Below, one piece after another: positions 48,762 through 56,968 of a stretch of DNA of 57,084 bases. The translations under genes and the position numbers were made by a program. The stretch spans positions 265,315 through 322,398 of the forward strand of contig NZ_BMMX01000003.1 in assembly GCF_014646155.1 (NCBI RefSeq), read 5' to 3'. Position 1 is the stretch's first letter; each line of letters opens with the position of its first letter. The DNA is from Mangrovihabitans endophyticus. Lineage in GTDB: Bacteria; Actinomycetota; Actinomycetes; Mycobacteriales; Micromonosporaceae. A model generated the notes under the pieces. The model was not told the origin of the DNA and ran no database searches. It saw only the letters and a list, made by a program, of their open reading frames with translations.

Positions 48762-49804
48762 CCGGACCGACCGGAGGCGGTGCCATCCGCATCGGCATCA
48801 TCGGCCTCGGCCGGGTCAGTGCCGATCATGTCGTGGGCTACCGGGCGCTGGCGGGCGAAGCCGAGATCACCGCGGTGTGCGACACCGACCCCGCCGCGCT
48901 GCTCCCGGTCGCGACGGAACTCGGGGTCGACGGTTACCGCGACCACCGCGAGCTGCTTGCCCGCGCCGACGTCGACGCCGTCGTCGTCCTGCTGCCCCAT
49001 CTCCTGCACGGCCCGGTGGTCCGCGACGCGCTGACGGCCGGAAAACACGTCACCGTGGAGAAGCCGCTGGCGGCGACGGCCGCCGAGGGTGAGCAACTGG
49101 CGGCGCTGGCCACCAAGCTCGGGCTGGTGCTGGCGGTGTCGGAGAACAGCCGCTTCGTCGAGTCCTACATGCAGGTGGCCGACCTGGTCGCGCGGGGCGC
49201 GCCCGGCATGGTCCGGCTCGTCCGCGGACTCATCTACGGCAGCGCCGTGGACGAATACCGGGACGACACCGCGCCGTGGAAACGCCAGGAGCACGGCTTC
49301 GCCGCCATCCTCGACGCCGCCACCCACTTCTTCTATGTTCTGGCCTGGATGTTCGGACCTGTCGCCTCCGTGCAGGCGATCACCCGGAACTGGGCGGCCA
49401 CCCACCTGCCCGGGGTCGAGGTCGAGGACGGAGCTCTGGTCACCGGCACCCTGCACTGCGGCGCGTTCTTCAGCGTGGAGGTGGGCCTGACGCTGGAACT
49501 GCCCTGGGGTGAGCGATTCGAGGTCTACGGTGACCGTGCGTCGATCGTGTGCGACCAGTTGCGTGACCCGCCGGTGATAGTCCACCGTGGTGCCCGCGAT
49601 CCCGGTGTGCCCCTGGCCCGAGTCCCCGCCGAGCCGCGCACCTGGAGGGCATCGTCGATGGCCCGTGGCGCCGCGGACTTCGTGCGGGCGTTGCAGGAGG
49701 GGCGAGCACCCGCGGTCGACACCGTGCACGCGGTGCACGCCGTCCGTGTCGCCGAGGCGGCCTACCGATCGGTGCGCGCCGGCGGCACCATGCAGACCGT
49801 CTGA
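48758..49804 (+). CDS. Gfo/Idh/MocA-family dehydrogenase
   Basis: 348 residues. Rossmann motif RIGIIGLGRVSADHVVGYRAL, acidic CDTDPAAL for NAD, VTVEKPLAATAAEG with the catalytic EKP Lys, and DAATHFFYVLAWMFGPV with the His-containing helix (D-x-x-x-H) in the active site. In aminocyclitol pathways such enzymes oxidise an inositol hydroxyl to the ketone that a DegT aminotransferase uses. It fits the operon in that role, by inference. Confidence 0.9.
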   Translation: MTGPTGGGAIRIGIIGLGRVSADHVVGYRALAGEAEITAVCDTDPAALLPVATELGVDGYRDHRELLARADVDAVVVLLPHLLHGPVVRDALTAGKHVTVEKPLAATAAEGEQLAALATKLGLVLAVSENSRFVESYMQVADLVARGAPGMVRLVRGLIYGSAVDEYRDDTAPWKRQEHGFAAILDAATHFFYVLAWMFGPVASVQAITRNWAATHLPGVEVEDGALVTGTLHCGAFFSVEVGLTLELPWGERFEVYGDRASIVCDQLRDPPVIVHRGARDPGVPLARVPAEPRTWRASSMARGAADFVRALQEGRAPAVDTVHAVHAVRVAEAAYRSVRAGGTMQTV

Positions 49805-49835
49805 CCGCCCGACCGACGATCCCTGGAGCCGCTCG

Positions 49836-51056
49836 ATGCCGTTCGCCACCGTCCGCCACGAGGCGTTGCTCACCGAGATCCACACCGACATCGACAAGAT
49901 CGATCGTAATCGCTGGGACGCGCTGGAGCGTCCCTCGGTGTACCTGCGGTACGACTGGCTGCGCGGGCGCAGCCAGTCGGTCCGCGGCGAGCCGCGATTC
50001 GTGACAGTGAGCGGCCCCGGCGGCCAATTGCTGTTCGGCGCCCCGGCCTTCCTCACCGGCGACGGGGCCCATCCGGCGTACGACCTGGGCAAGGTCCTCA
50101 CCATGGAAGAACTCGACGTGGGCGACTTGACCGAGCTGCCCGACGCACGCGAATCCCTCACCAGGTTGCGGGCCGACGCGACGCCATGGCACCCCGCGAT
50201 CGTGGCCGGCTCGCCGGGACGGATGGGCGGTGCCGCCTATGCCGCCCAGCTCGACGGCGAAGGGCGGCGACAAGTCGCCGCCGCGGCGGCCGGCGCACTC
50301 GAGCAGCGCGCGGACGCCGACGGAGCCGCGCACGTGGCGTGGCTCTACCTGCTCGAACACCACGACCCGGCGCTTGAGGCTGTGCTGGCCGGGCGCGGTT
50401 ACCGGAATGTCGTCATCGGCGCCGATGCATACATCCCGATCGAGTTCGACGACTTCGACGGCTATCTCGCACAGTTCACCTCGCACCGCCGTGTGAGTGC
50501 CCGCAAGGAGATCGAAGCCTTCGATCAGGCGGGGATCTCCGTGGCGGTGCATGACGCCGACGTCCTCGGCCCGCGGCTGGCCGAACTCGAGCTGAGCTGG
50601 CGAGCCAAGTACGGGCGGGCCGCGGACCTCGACGACACCGTCGCCGGCTACCAGTCGCTGCAGGAGAACATCGGCGACGCGCTGCGCGTGGTGGTCGCCT
50701 CCCGGGCGGGCGAGCCGATCGGGTTCGTGGTCTTCCTGGAGGACCCGGACACATGGTGGGCCCGCTTCGGCGGCTTCGATTACCGCGACAAGAAGACGTA
50801 CCTGTATTTCAACCTCGTATTCTATCGGCCCGTCCAGTTGGCCATCGAGCGCGGCATCGGCGCCATCGGCTACTCGATGGGGTCCTACGAGGCGAAGCAC
50901 ACCCGCGGCGCACGGCTACGCCACTTCATGGGCTACCTGTCCGGTGTGGCGCCGGACAGTCCCACCGCGAGGGACCTCGCGAAGGTCGACGACGCCCAGC
51001 GCCGCAAGCTGGAATCGGTGACGCGCCACCGCGTCCTGCGCCAGGCCGGGAGCTGA
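49836..51056 (+). CDS. GNAT-fold acyltransferase (FemX/BioF2-like)
   Basis: 406 residues from ATG 49836. It has a two-lobed layout: an N-terminal lobe (RWDALERPSVYLRYDWLRGR, LFGAPAFLTG) and a C-terminal Acetyltransf_6-type GNAT lobe (IEFDDFDGYLAQFTSHRRVSARKEIEAFDQAGISVAVHDAD; LRVVVASRAGEPIGFVVFLEDPDTWWARFGGFDYRDKKTYLYFNLVFYRPVQLAIERG; GSYEAKHTRGARLRHFMGYL). Such enzymes form amides using tRNA-, CoA- or carrier-bound acyl donors. With a stand-alone carrier protein and ligase in the operon, it is the candidate for coupling the acyl group to the amino-cyclitol. Confidence 0.8.
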   Translation: MPFATVRHEALLTEIHTDIDKIDRNRWDALERPSVYLRYDWLRGRSQSVRGEPRFVTVSGPGGQLLFGAPAFLTGDGAHPAYDLGKVLTMEELDVGDLTELPDARESLTRLRADATPWHPAIVAGSPGRMGGAAYAAQLDGEGRRQVAAAAAGALEQRADADGAAHVAWLYLLEHHDPALEAVLAGRGYRNVVIGADAYIPIEFDDFDGYLAQFTSHRRVSARKEIEAFDQAGISVAVHDADVLGPRLAELELSWRAKYGRAADLDDTVAGYQSLQENIGDALRVVVASRAGEPIGFVVFLEDPDTWWARFGGFDYRDKKTYLYFNLVFYRPVQLAIERGIGAIGYSMGSYEAKHTRGARLRHFMGYLSGVAPDSPTARDLAKVDDAQRRKLESVTRHRVLRQAGS

Positions 51057-51060
51057 GACC

Positions 51061-52044
51061 ATGGTCGATTCCCGGTTCAGCGCACCCAGCCGGCTCGGCT
51101 TCGGCGCCGCCACGATCGGCAACCTCTATCGGCCGGTTACCGACGAGGCCGCCGCTGAGGCGCTGGAAGCCGCGTGGCGGGTCGGCGTCCGATACTTCGA
51201 CACCGCCCCGCACTATGGTCTCGGTCTCTCCGAGCGCCGTCTCGGCGCCGCCCTCAACCGATGGCCGCGCCAGGAGTTCGCCGTGTCTACGAAGGTCGGG
51301 CGCCGGCTCGATCCGCGGGACACGCCGGTGAGCGATCTCAAGGAGGGCGGCTACGCCGTCGAAACCGCGCTGCGCAGGGTGTGGGACTTCTCGGCCGACG
51401 GTGTGCGACGGACTCTCGACGACTCACTGAGCCGGCTCGGCCTCGACCACGTCGACCTCGTCTACATTCACGATCCCGACGACCACGTGGAGGAGGCCCT
51501 GCGCGGGGCCTACCCGGCGCTGGCGCAGTTGCGCGACCAAGGGGTGATCCGAGCGATCGGGGTCGGCATGAACCAATGGGAGGTCCCGGCCCGGTTCGTG
51601 GCCGAGGCGGATCTCGACGTCATCATGCTCGCCGGCCGCTACACCCTCCACGAGCAGCCGGCACTGGCCGAATTGTTGCCCCGCTGCATCGAACGCGGGG
51701 TGCGTGTCGTCGCTGCGGCGGTGTTCAACACCGGTCTGCTTTCGGACACCAACATCGGCGACGACGCCCGATACAACTTCACCAGCGCGCCCCGTGGCCC
51801 GATCCTGCGTGCACGACGCCTGGCCGAGGTGTGCCGGCGGCACGACGTCGCCCTCCCACACGCCGCATTGCAGTTCCCCCTCGCACACCCCGCCGTCGAG
51901 GCCGTCGTCGTCGGCGCCCGATCCGCTCAGCACATCACGGACGACGCCAGGTGGCTCACCACGCCGGTCCCGAACGCGCTGTGGAACGACCTGCGGTCCG
52001 AAGGCCTGATCCCGGCACACGCGCCCGTCCCGGACGGCCGGTGA
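51061..52044 (+). CDS. Aldo/keto reductase of the cluster
   Basis: 327 residues from ATG 51061, 4 bases after the preceding stop. Motifs: RLGFGAATIGNLYRPV, VRYFDTAPHYGLGLSERRLGAAL (Asp, Tyr), FAVSTKVGRRL (Lys), HVDLVYIHDPDD (His), VIRAIGVGMNQWEVPARF. It resembles L-fucose/D-threo-aldose dehydrogenase-type AKRs. Such enzymes oxidise or reduce sugar-like substrates with NAD(P), which fits a cyclitol or sugar product. Confidence 0.92.
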   Translation: MVDSRFSAPSRLGFGAATIGNLYRPVTDEAAAEALEAAWRVGVRYFDTAPHYGLGLSERRLGAALNRWPRQEFAVSTKVGRRLDPRDTPVSDLKEGGYAVETALRRVWDFSADGVRRTLDDSLSRLGLDHVDLVYIHDPDDHVEEALRGAYPALAQLRDQGVIRAIGVGMNQWEVPARFVAEADLDVIMLAGRYTLHEQPALAELLPRCIERGVRVVAAAVFNTGLLSDTNIGDDARYNFTSAPRGPILRARRLAEVCRRHDVALPHAALQFPLAHPAVEAVVVGARSAQHITDDARWLTTPVPNALWNDLRSEGLIPAHAPVPDGR

Positions 52045-53939
52045 GGCCGATCGCCCGCGCGTCCTGGTGGAACGCCGCGACGGCGCAGTACACGCTCGGG
52101 GAACTGCTCTCGCAGTCCGGCACCTACGTCTCCGCCACAGCACAGGCATGGGTCGTGCTCAGCGCCACCCAGGACCCGCTGTCGCTGGGCATCTTCATGG
52201 CCTTGCGATACGGGCCCGCCGCACTCGTCACACCCTGGATCGGTGCCCTGGTCGACGGGCGCAACCCCCGCCGGGTCCTGCAGATGTCCAACCTCTTGCA
52301 GATGGCCTTCGCCCTGGCGGCCGGAGCGCTCGCACTCAGCCCCGGCACGCTGGCCTTCTGGCCGTTCGCGCTCGTCGGGGCCGGCAGCCAGGTCCTCGCG
52401 GTGGCGGAGTACGCCAGCCGAACCGCCTACCTGACCGCATTGGTGTCCGACGAGCACCGCGCACAGTTCGTGGGAGCCACGACCTCGGCGTCCAGCGTGG
52501 GCCGCGTGGTGGGGCCCATGATCGCAGGGGTCATGCTCAGCGTCGCACCCAGCGGCCTGTGCTTCGTCGTCGATGCCGTCACGTTCCTGCTCTCATTCCT
52601 GCTCCTGCCCCGCGGCCACCACCGCGCGAGGACGACGACGCGAGCCTCTCTGCGCGAGAGCTTCCAGGTGGTGTGGCACTTGCCCGCGGTGCGCGACCTG
52701 CTGCTCGTCTTCGCCCTCGTCAGCCTCGTCTCCTTCAACGTGGCCACCCTGGTGCCACTCTTCGTCCGAGACGACTACCTCAACGACCCGAAGGCGCTTG
52801 CCCTGTTCAACGCGACGTTCGGGATCGGCTCCGTGGCCGGCGGACTACTGCGGGCGACCGTCAGGGCGTCCCCCGCGGTCACAACGGTCTGCGGGCTCGC
52901 TCTGTTCGGAGTCGCATTCGCCGCGGCCGGTGCCGGTGGTCCTCCGTGGAGCGTCGGAGCCCTGCTCTTCGCCGCCGGGTTCGGCCGGCTCCTGTTCGCA
53001 GCCTCCTCCAACGCCATGCTGGTCACCGGCGTTGCGGAGGGCCGCCGGGGCTTCGTCGGCAGCCTCTACGCCTTCGCCTTCACCGGGGTCACCCCAGTCG
53101 GCGCCCTGCTCGTGGCCTCCTCGTCCGCCGCCGTCGGCGCCGGCGCCACGATTTCCGTCGCGGGCGGGTTCGCCGCAGTGGCCGCGGGAGCGTACGCCGT
53201 ACGGCTCGCCCGAACCCCCCGCGCCGCACATCCGCATGCCCATCCAGCCCCGAAAACAGCCCGGAAGGCGGAAACCATGACCATCGACGACCCGATCCGG
53301 TTCGTTCGCGAACGAGCCATCACCCTGTCCATGCGCCCCGGCAAGATCGAGGCCGTCCAGCGGATCGCCCGAGAGGTCGAGAAGACGCAGATCTCAGGCG
53401 TCTTCGTCGAGACTGGCGTCGCACTCGGGGGATCGGCCATCGTCCTGGCCAAGGCGAAGACGCCCGAGCGTGAACTGAGGCTCTACGACGTGTACGACCT
53501 GATCCCGGCCCCCGGAGAGAACGACGACCAGCGATCCCACGACGACTACTCCAAGCTCCTGGCGAAGCAGGCGGACCGGCCCTCCGTCGCCAACTATCTC
53601 GCCCACACCGAAGACATGCTCGAGTACGTGAAAACCAACTTTCGCCGAGCCGGGATCGACGTGCAGAAGGAAAACGTCCACTTCATCCGGGGACTCTTCG
53701 ACGAAACGCTCGTCATCGACGAACCGGTCGCGCTGGCCCACGTGGACTGCGACTGGTACGACCCGGTGTCCCTGTGCATCGAACGGCTGCGCGACCACAT
53801 CAGCCTCGGCGGCGTCGTCGTGTTCGACGACTACGGCACCTATGGAGGCGCCAAACGCGCCGTCGATTCCTGGCTGGCGGTGGACGATCGCTTCGAGGTC
53901 ATCCACCACGACCGTTCGCTCGCCGTCCGGCGTCGATGA
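52041..53939 (+). CDS. MFS exporter fused to TylF-type O-methyltransferase
   Basis: One frame of 632 residues from GTG 52041 (4-base overlap with the reductase). Residues 1-412 are an MFS_3-type (enterobactin-exporter-like) transporter: GTYVSATAQAWVVLS, ALRYGPAALVTPWIGALVDGRNPRRVL, FVGATTSASSVGRVVGPMIAG and about 12 hydrophobic stretches. A His/Pro/Lys-rich linker leads to residues 413-632, a TylF/macrocin O-methyltransferase: GVFVETGVALGGSAIVLAKA, VHFIRGLFDETL, LAHVDCDWYDP and VVFDDYGTYGGAKRAV (Asp metal ligands). ATG 53277 has its own GGAAGG site 8 bases upstream, so a separate methyltransferase may also be made. Confidence 0.85.
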   Translation: MRPIARASWWNAATAQYTLGELLSQSGTYVSATAQAWVVLSATQDPLSLGIFMALRYGPAALVTPWIGALVDGRNPRRVLQMSNLLQMAFALAAGALALSPGTLAFWPFALVGAGSQVLAVAEYASRTAYLTALVSDEHRAQFVGATTSASSVGRVVGPMIAGVMLSVAPSGLCFVVDAVTFLLSFLLLPRGHHRARTTTRASLRESFQVVWHLPAVRDLLLVFALVSLVSFNVATLVPLFVRDDYLNDPKALALFNATFGIGSVAGGLLRATVRASPAVTTVCGLALFGVAFAAAGAGGPPWSVGALLFAAGFGRLLFAASSNAMLVTGVAEGRRGFVGSLYAFAFTGVTPVGALLVASSSAAVGAGATISVAGGFAAVAAGAYAVRLARTPRAAHPHAHPAPKTARKAETMTIDDPIRFVRERAITLSMRPGKIEAVQRIAREVEKTQISGVFVETGVALGGSAIVLAKAKTPERELRLYDVYDLIPAPGENDDQRSHDDYSKLLAKQADRPSVANYLAHTEDMLEYVKTNFRRAGIDVQKENVHFIRGLFDETLVIDEPVALAHVDCDWYDPVSLCIERLRDHISLGGVVVFDDYGTYGGAKRAVDSWLAVDDRFEVIHHDRSLAVRRR

Positions 53940-54023
53940 CCTCCGGACACGCTAACCCGGAACAGAGCGAGAAACTCCGTGAGGCGTACGGGGGTTCAAC
54001 TGGCCGGGAACCGGACCAGCCCG

Positions 54024-54113
54024 TTCGGGGGCGGAGGGCAGCGCCGTGGCCACGGGCTGGTCGAGGAAACGTGTGATCACGCTCTTGGTGGCGGCGGGGG
54101 AGAGCAGGGCCTC
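54024..54113 (-). pseudogene. Remnant of a LuxR-type response regulator
   Basis: Minus-strand codons read GEALLSPAATKSVITRFLDQ, nearly identical to the linker region of the response regulator at 25962-26633 (GEALLSPAATKSLITRFLDQ). Receiver and HTH parts are missing on both sides. It lies just after the biosynthetic operon. The stretch 53940-54410 holds no other gene, but carries dispersed repeat copy B and the probable promoter of the glucanase gene. Confidence 0.75.
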
Positions 54114-54226
54114 GCCGTCGGGCCGATCACGCTGCGGTACGAGGCCCCGGCGCCGCCCGGCGAGTGCAGGGCCCCGTTGCGGTGGCCGCATACACCCAGA
54201 GCTGAGCCGTCCCGTCGCATCGACAG

Positions 54227-54257
54227 TTGGAAACTTTTACGTAATAATGTTTACTAA
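54227..54257 (+). promoter_or_regulatory. Possible promoter of the GH16 gene
   Basis: An isolated AT-rich block (54227-54262) with TTGGAA and TACTAA 19 bases apart; it also holds the palindrome TTACGTAA. It is 150 bases upstream of the glucanase start. Weak match, assigned on position and base composition. Confidence 0.35.
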
Positions 54258-54283
54258 TACGCGTCGCATGTCGCCCCTCACGG

Positions 54284-54374
54284 TGAACCTTTTCAACGTG
54301 GCGAGGCTGGCAGGTGCCGCCGCTGGTCGACGGCGCGCAACCGACGGGCTCGATGCCAGGTTGAAAACGGTTCA
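54284..54374 (-). repeat. Dispersed repeat, copy B, with inverted ends
   Basis: A 91-base element whose ends are inverted: TGAACCTTTTCAAC (54284-54297) and GTTGAAAACGGTTCA (54360-54374). The 60 bases 54315-54374 match copy A (2870-2928) in inverse orientation. It lies in the untranslated region of the GH16 gene, ending 36 bases before its start. The ends resemble LacI-type half-sites, or the unit may be a small non-autonomous element or structured RNA. Confidence 0.65.
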
Positions 54375-54410
54375 GTAGATCGAACCACTCTGTACGAGAG
54401 GACGTTCTCC

Positions 54411-55772
54411 GTGACAATGAATGCAGGTTTTGCGGACCGAGCGCTGTCACGCAGCCGCCGGCGCGTCATGGTCCTGCTCACCGCGGCCGTCACCGCACTC
54501 GTCGGCAGCGCGGTCGTCCAGCAGCAGCCCGCACACGCCGCTACGTGGAACCTCGTGTGGGCCGACGAGTTCAACGGGTCCGGCGCGCCCAGCAGCGCCA
54601 ACTGGAACTACAACGTCGGCAACGGACTCAACCCCGGCAACAATGCCTTCGACGGCTGGGGCAACGGCGAGTGGGAGTGGTACAGGCCCGAGAACTGCAC
54701 GCAGTCCGGCGGCAACCTCGTGATGCGCGCCAACTGGCTCACCACGCCGATCACGGTCAACGGCCGCAACTTCTACCAGACGTCGTGCCGCATGACGACG
54801 GACACGAAGAGGTCCTTCCAGTACGGCCGCATCGAGGCGCGCATGGCGCTGCCGACCGCCGCCGGCTCGTGGCCGGCTTTCTGGATGCTCGGTGACGCGT
54901 GCGACGAGACGTCCACGAGCGCCTACAACCCGGCACAGACCTACTACGACCGTCTGCCCACCAACTGGGCCAGTTGCGGCGAGGTCGACATCATGGAACA
55001 CGCGAACGCGAACGCGACCGTGACGAACAACATCTTCTGGGATGTCCGGACCGGCGTGTTCCCGTGGACGGCGGGTCAGAACGCCAACTACGTCGCTAAC
55101 CCCGCCGTCAACAACGCCGCGGCCTTCCACGTCTATGCGATCGAGTGGACGGCCGCGCAGATCCGCTGGTACGTCGACGGCGTACAAACGCACGTGATCG
55201 ACACGACACCAGCGACCTTGGAGGAGTTCCGCAAGCCGTTCCACCTCATTTTCAACCTGGCGCTAGGCGGCACGTACCCCGGACAGAACCCGGTCCAGAG
55301 CCAGTTCCCGCTCACCGCGTCGATCGACTACGTGCGCTACTACCAGGACGGCGGGGGCACGACGCCGCCGTCCACGGGCGGATCCGCGACGCAGGTCAAC
55401 GGGCCGGGCGGCAAGTGCGTGGACGTGGACGGGAACGACACGGGCGGCAACGGCGCGGCCGTGCAGTTGTGGACGTGCCAGGGGTCTTCTCTTTCGCAGG
55501 ACCAGCAGTGGAGCTGGAACGGCCAGACCCTGCGGACGCTGGGCCGGTGCCTCGACGTCACCAGTTCGGGTACGGCCAACGGCACGAAGGTGCAGCTCTG
55601 GGACTGCAACGGCAGCGGCGCACAGAACTGGGTCCAGGAAGGTAACCGGTTGCGCAACCCGAACTCCAACAAGTGCCTGGACTCCCCGTCCGGCTCGACG
55701 GCGGACGGCGCGCGATTGCAGATCTGGGACTGCAACGGATCGGCCGCACAGTACTTCGTGAAGGCCGCGTGA
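54411..55772 (+). CDS. Secreted GH16 beta-1,3-glucanase with ricin-type CBM13
   Basis: 453 residues from GTG 54411 (GAGAGGAC upstream; ATG 54417 alternative). A signal peptide (VMVLLTAAVTALVGSAVV...AHAAT) leads to a GH16 jelly roll: VWADEFNGSG, YGRIEARMALPTAAGSWPAFWMLG and the catalytic GEVDIMEHA with Glu191, Asp193 and Glu196. A Gly/Thr/Pro linker (GGGTTPPSTGG) joins it to a ricin B/CBM13 trefoil (about 345-453) with repeated GKCLD/QLWDCNG units. Laminarinase-type enzymes of this layout degrade fungal or algal beta-glucan. A strong terminator follows. Confidence 0.95.
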   Translation: MTMNAGFADRALSRSRRRVMVLLTAAVTALVGSAVVQQQPAHAATWNLVWADEFNGSGAPSSANWNYNVGNGLNPGNNAFDGWGNGEWEWYRPENCTQSGGNLVMRANWLTTPITVNGRNFYQTSCRMTTDTKRSFQYGRIEARMALPTAAGSWPAFWMLGDACDETSTSAYNPAQTYYDRLPTNWASCGEVDIMEHANANATVTNNIFWDVRTGVFPWTAGQNANYVANPAVNNAAAFHVYAIEWTAAQIRWYVDGVQTHVIDTTPATLEEFRKPFHLIFNLALGGTYPGQNPVQSQFPLTASIDYVRYYQDGGGTTPPSTGGSATQVNGPGGKCVDVDGNDTGGNGAAVQLWTCQGSSLSQDQQWSWNGQTLRTLGRCLDVTSSGTANGTKVQLWDCNGSGAQNWVQEGNRLRNPNSNKCLDSPSGSTADGARLQIWDCNGSAAQYFVKAA

Positions 55773-55800
55773 CGGCCGGCCGAGAGGCACGCTGACGGTC

Positions 55801-55834
55801 AAGGCGCGGGAGCGGACAGGCTCCCGCGCCTTTT
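55801..55834 (+). terminator. Rho-independent terminator after the GH16 gene
   Basis: Perfect 13-base arms, AAGGCGCGGGAGC (55801-55813) and GCTCCCGCGCCTT (55820-55832), with a 6-base loop and a short T run, 29 bases after the stop. Confidence 0.92.
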
Positions 55835-56305
55835 CCGCGAGAGCACGATCGTCGCGGACGACACCGTCCGACCGGTGTTCAAACTGCCACTCACCGCAGA
55901 CGCGGAAGAGCCCGGAAACGACGAACGGCCAGCCCCCGACGGGCTGACCCCTACCGACCGTGACACCAACCAGGTGGTTCACGCACTGACAACTATGGTG
56001 GACCGAACGTGGCAGAATGAGAACCGCGTTTTCCCTGTTCAGGGACCATCTGTTGCCGTACCGGCGGTTCGTTTTCGGGCCGCATCGGCGTCATCGTTGG
56101 AACTACGCGCACCGCAGTAACCCTGTGTGACCTTTGGGCCCACGCCTCGGGCTGCGCTCGTGCGTCGCGAGGCGACCGTGTGCGGCCTGCGTGGGCCGAG
56201 CCGCGCCTTATCGGCGGCAGATCCGTGTGTCGGCCGGACGCGCACACCTGCATGACGAGCAGGTCAGGGCGTGTTGCTCGGGCGTCGTCATGCGAGGCTT
56301 GGAGG
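55835..56305. other. Intergenic stretch without recognised gene
   Basis: About 470 bases between the terminator and the HAD gene. An 81-codon plus-strand frame at 55875 lacks a ribosome site and family resemblance. I see nothing else that I can name. Confidence 0.5.
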
Positions 56306-56968
56306 ATGTTGCGTGCTGTCGTGTTCGACCTCGACGACACGCTTATCGATCATGAGACCGCTGCTCGCCACGCGGTTCTCGGGTGGGCTGCGGATCTCGC
56401 GATCTCCGATCCTGAGGTCGTCCGACGCTGGGCGCGGGTCTCGGCCCGGCATCTGGACCGCTATCAGCGGCGCGAGCTCACGTTCGCCGAGCAGCGACGG
56501 GAGCGCGTACGTGAGTTCCTGGGCGTTGCCATGACCGATCAGGAAGCCGACACCCTGTTCGGTGGGTACCTCGAACGCTATGAGGATGGCTGGACGGTGT
56601 TCGAGGACGTGGTTCCCACGCTTCGGCGCGCCCGTGCCGCCGGGTTGGTGGTCGCCGTACTGACAAACGGTGAGGACAGTCAGCAGCGCCGGAAGCTGGA
56701 CCGCCTTCGCCTTACTCCCGAAATAGACGTGTTGGTGGCGTCGTCGATGCTGCCCGCGGGCAAGCCGGATCCGCGCGCCTTTCAGCGCACCGTCGAGTTG
56801 CTGGGGGTCGACAGCGGCGACACCATGATGGTCGGGGATTCCCTCCAGAAGGACGTCCTCGCGGCTCTGGCCGTGGGGCTCAGTGCGACTCTCCTGGACC
56901 GGGCGGACACGCAGCGCAACGTCGGCGTGCCGCGGGTGCAATCGCTCCACGACCTCAGCTTCGCCTGA
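56306..56968 (+). CDS. HAD-superfamily hydrolase
   Basis: 220 residues from ATG 56306. HAD motif I is VVFDLDDTLIDHE, motif II AVLTNGEDSQQ (Thr), motif III KPDPRAFQ (Lys) and motif IV MMVGDSLQKDVLAAL (Asp). The helical cap (RHAVLGWAADLAISDPEVVRRWARVSARHLDRYQRRELTFAEQRRER) is of the C1 type. GGAGG directly abuts the ATG, which is too close for optimal initiation, so an upstream start such as ATG 56252 or weak translation is possible. A small-molecule phosphatase is the default assignment. Confidence 0.9.
   Translation: MLRAVVFDLDDTLIDHETAARHAVLGWAADLAISDPEVVRRWARVSARHLDRYQRRELTFAEQRRERVREFLGVAMTDQEADTLFGGYLERYEDGWTVFEDVVPTLRRARAAGLVVAVLTNGEDSQQRRKLDRLRLTPEIDVLVASSMLPAGKPDPRAFQRTVELLGVDSGDTMMVGDSLQKDVLAALAVGLSATLLDRADTQRNVGVPRVQSLHDLSFA

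Noticed and set aside
48710..50900. Long minus-strand frames of 476-483 codons
   Set aside because: They are antisense to the Gfo/Idh/MocA and acyltransferase genes and show no domain.
51174..52040. Upstream extension of the transporter frame
   Set aside because: This part is in the shadow of the aldo/keto reductase; GTG 52041 with the 4-base overlap is the natural start.
52067..53473. A 468-codon plus-strand frame
   Set aside because: It is out of phase with the transporter frame, is Arg/Pro-rich and lacks hydrophobic segments.
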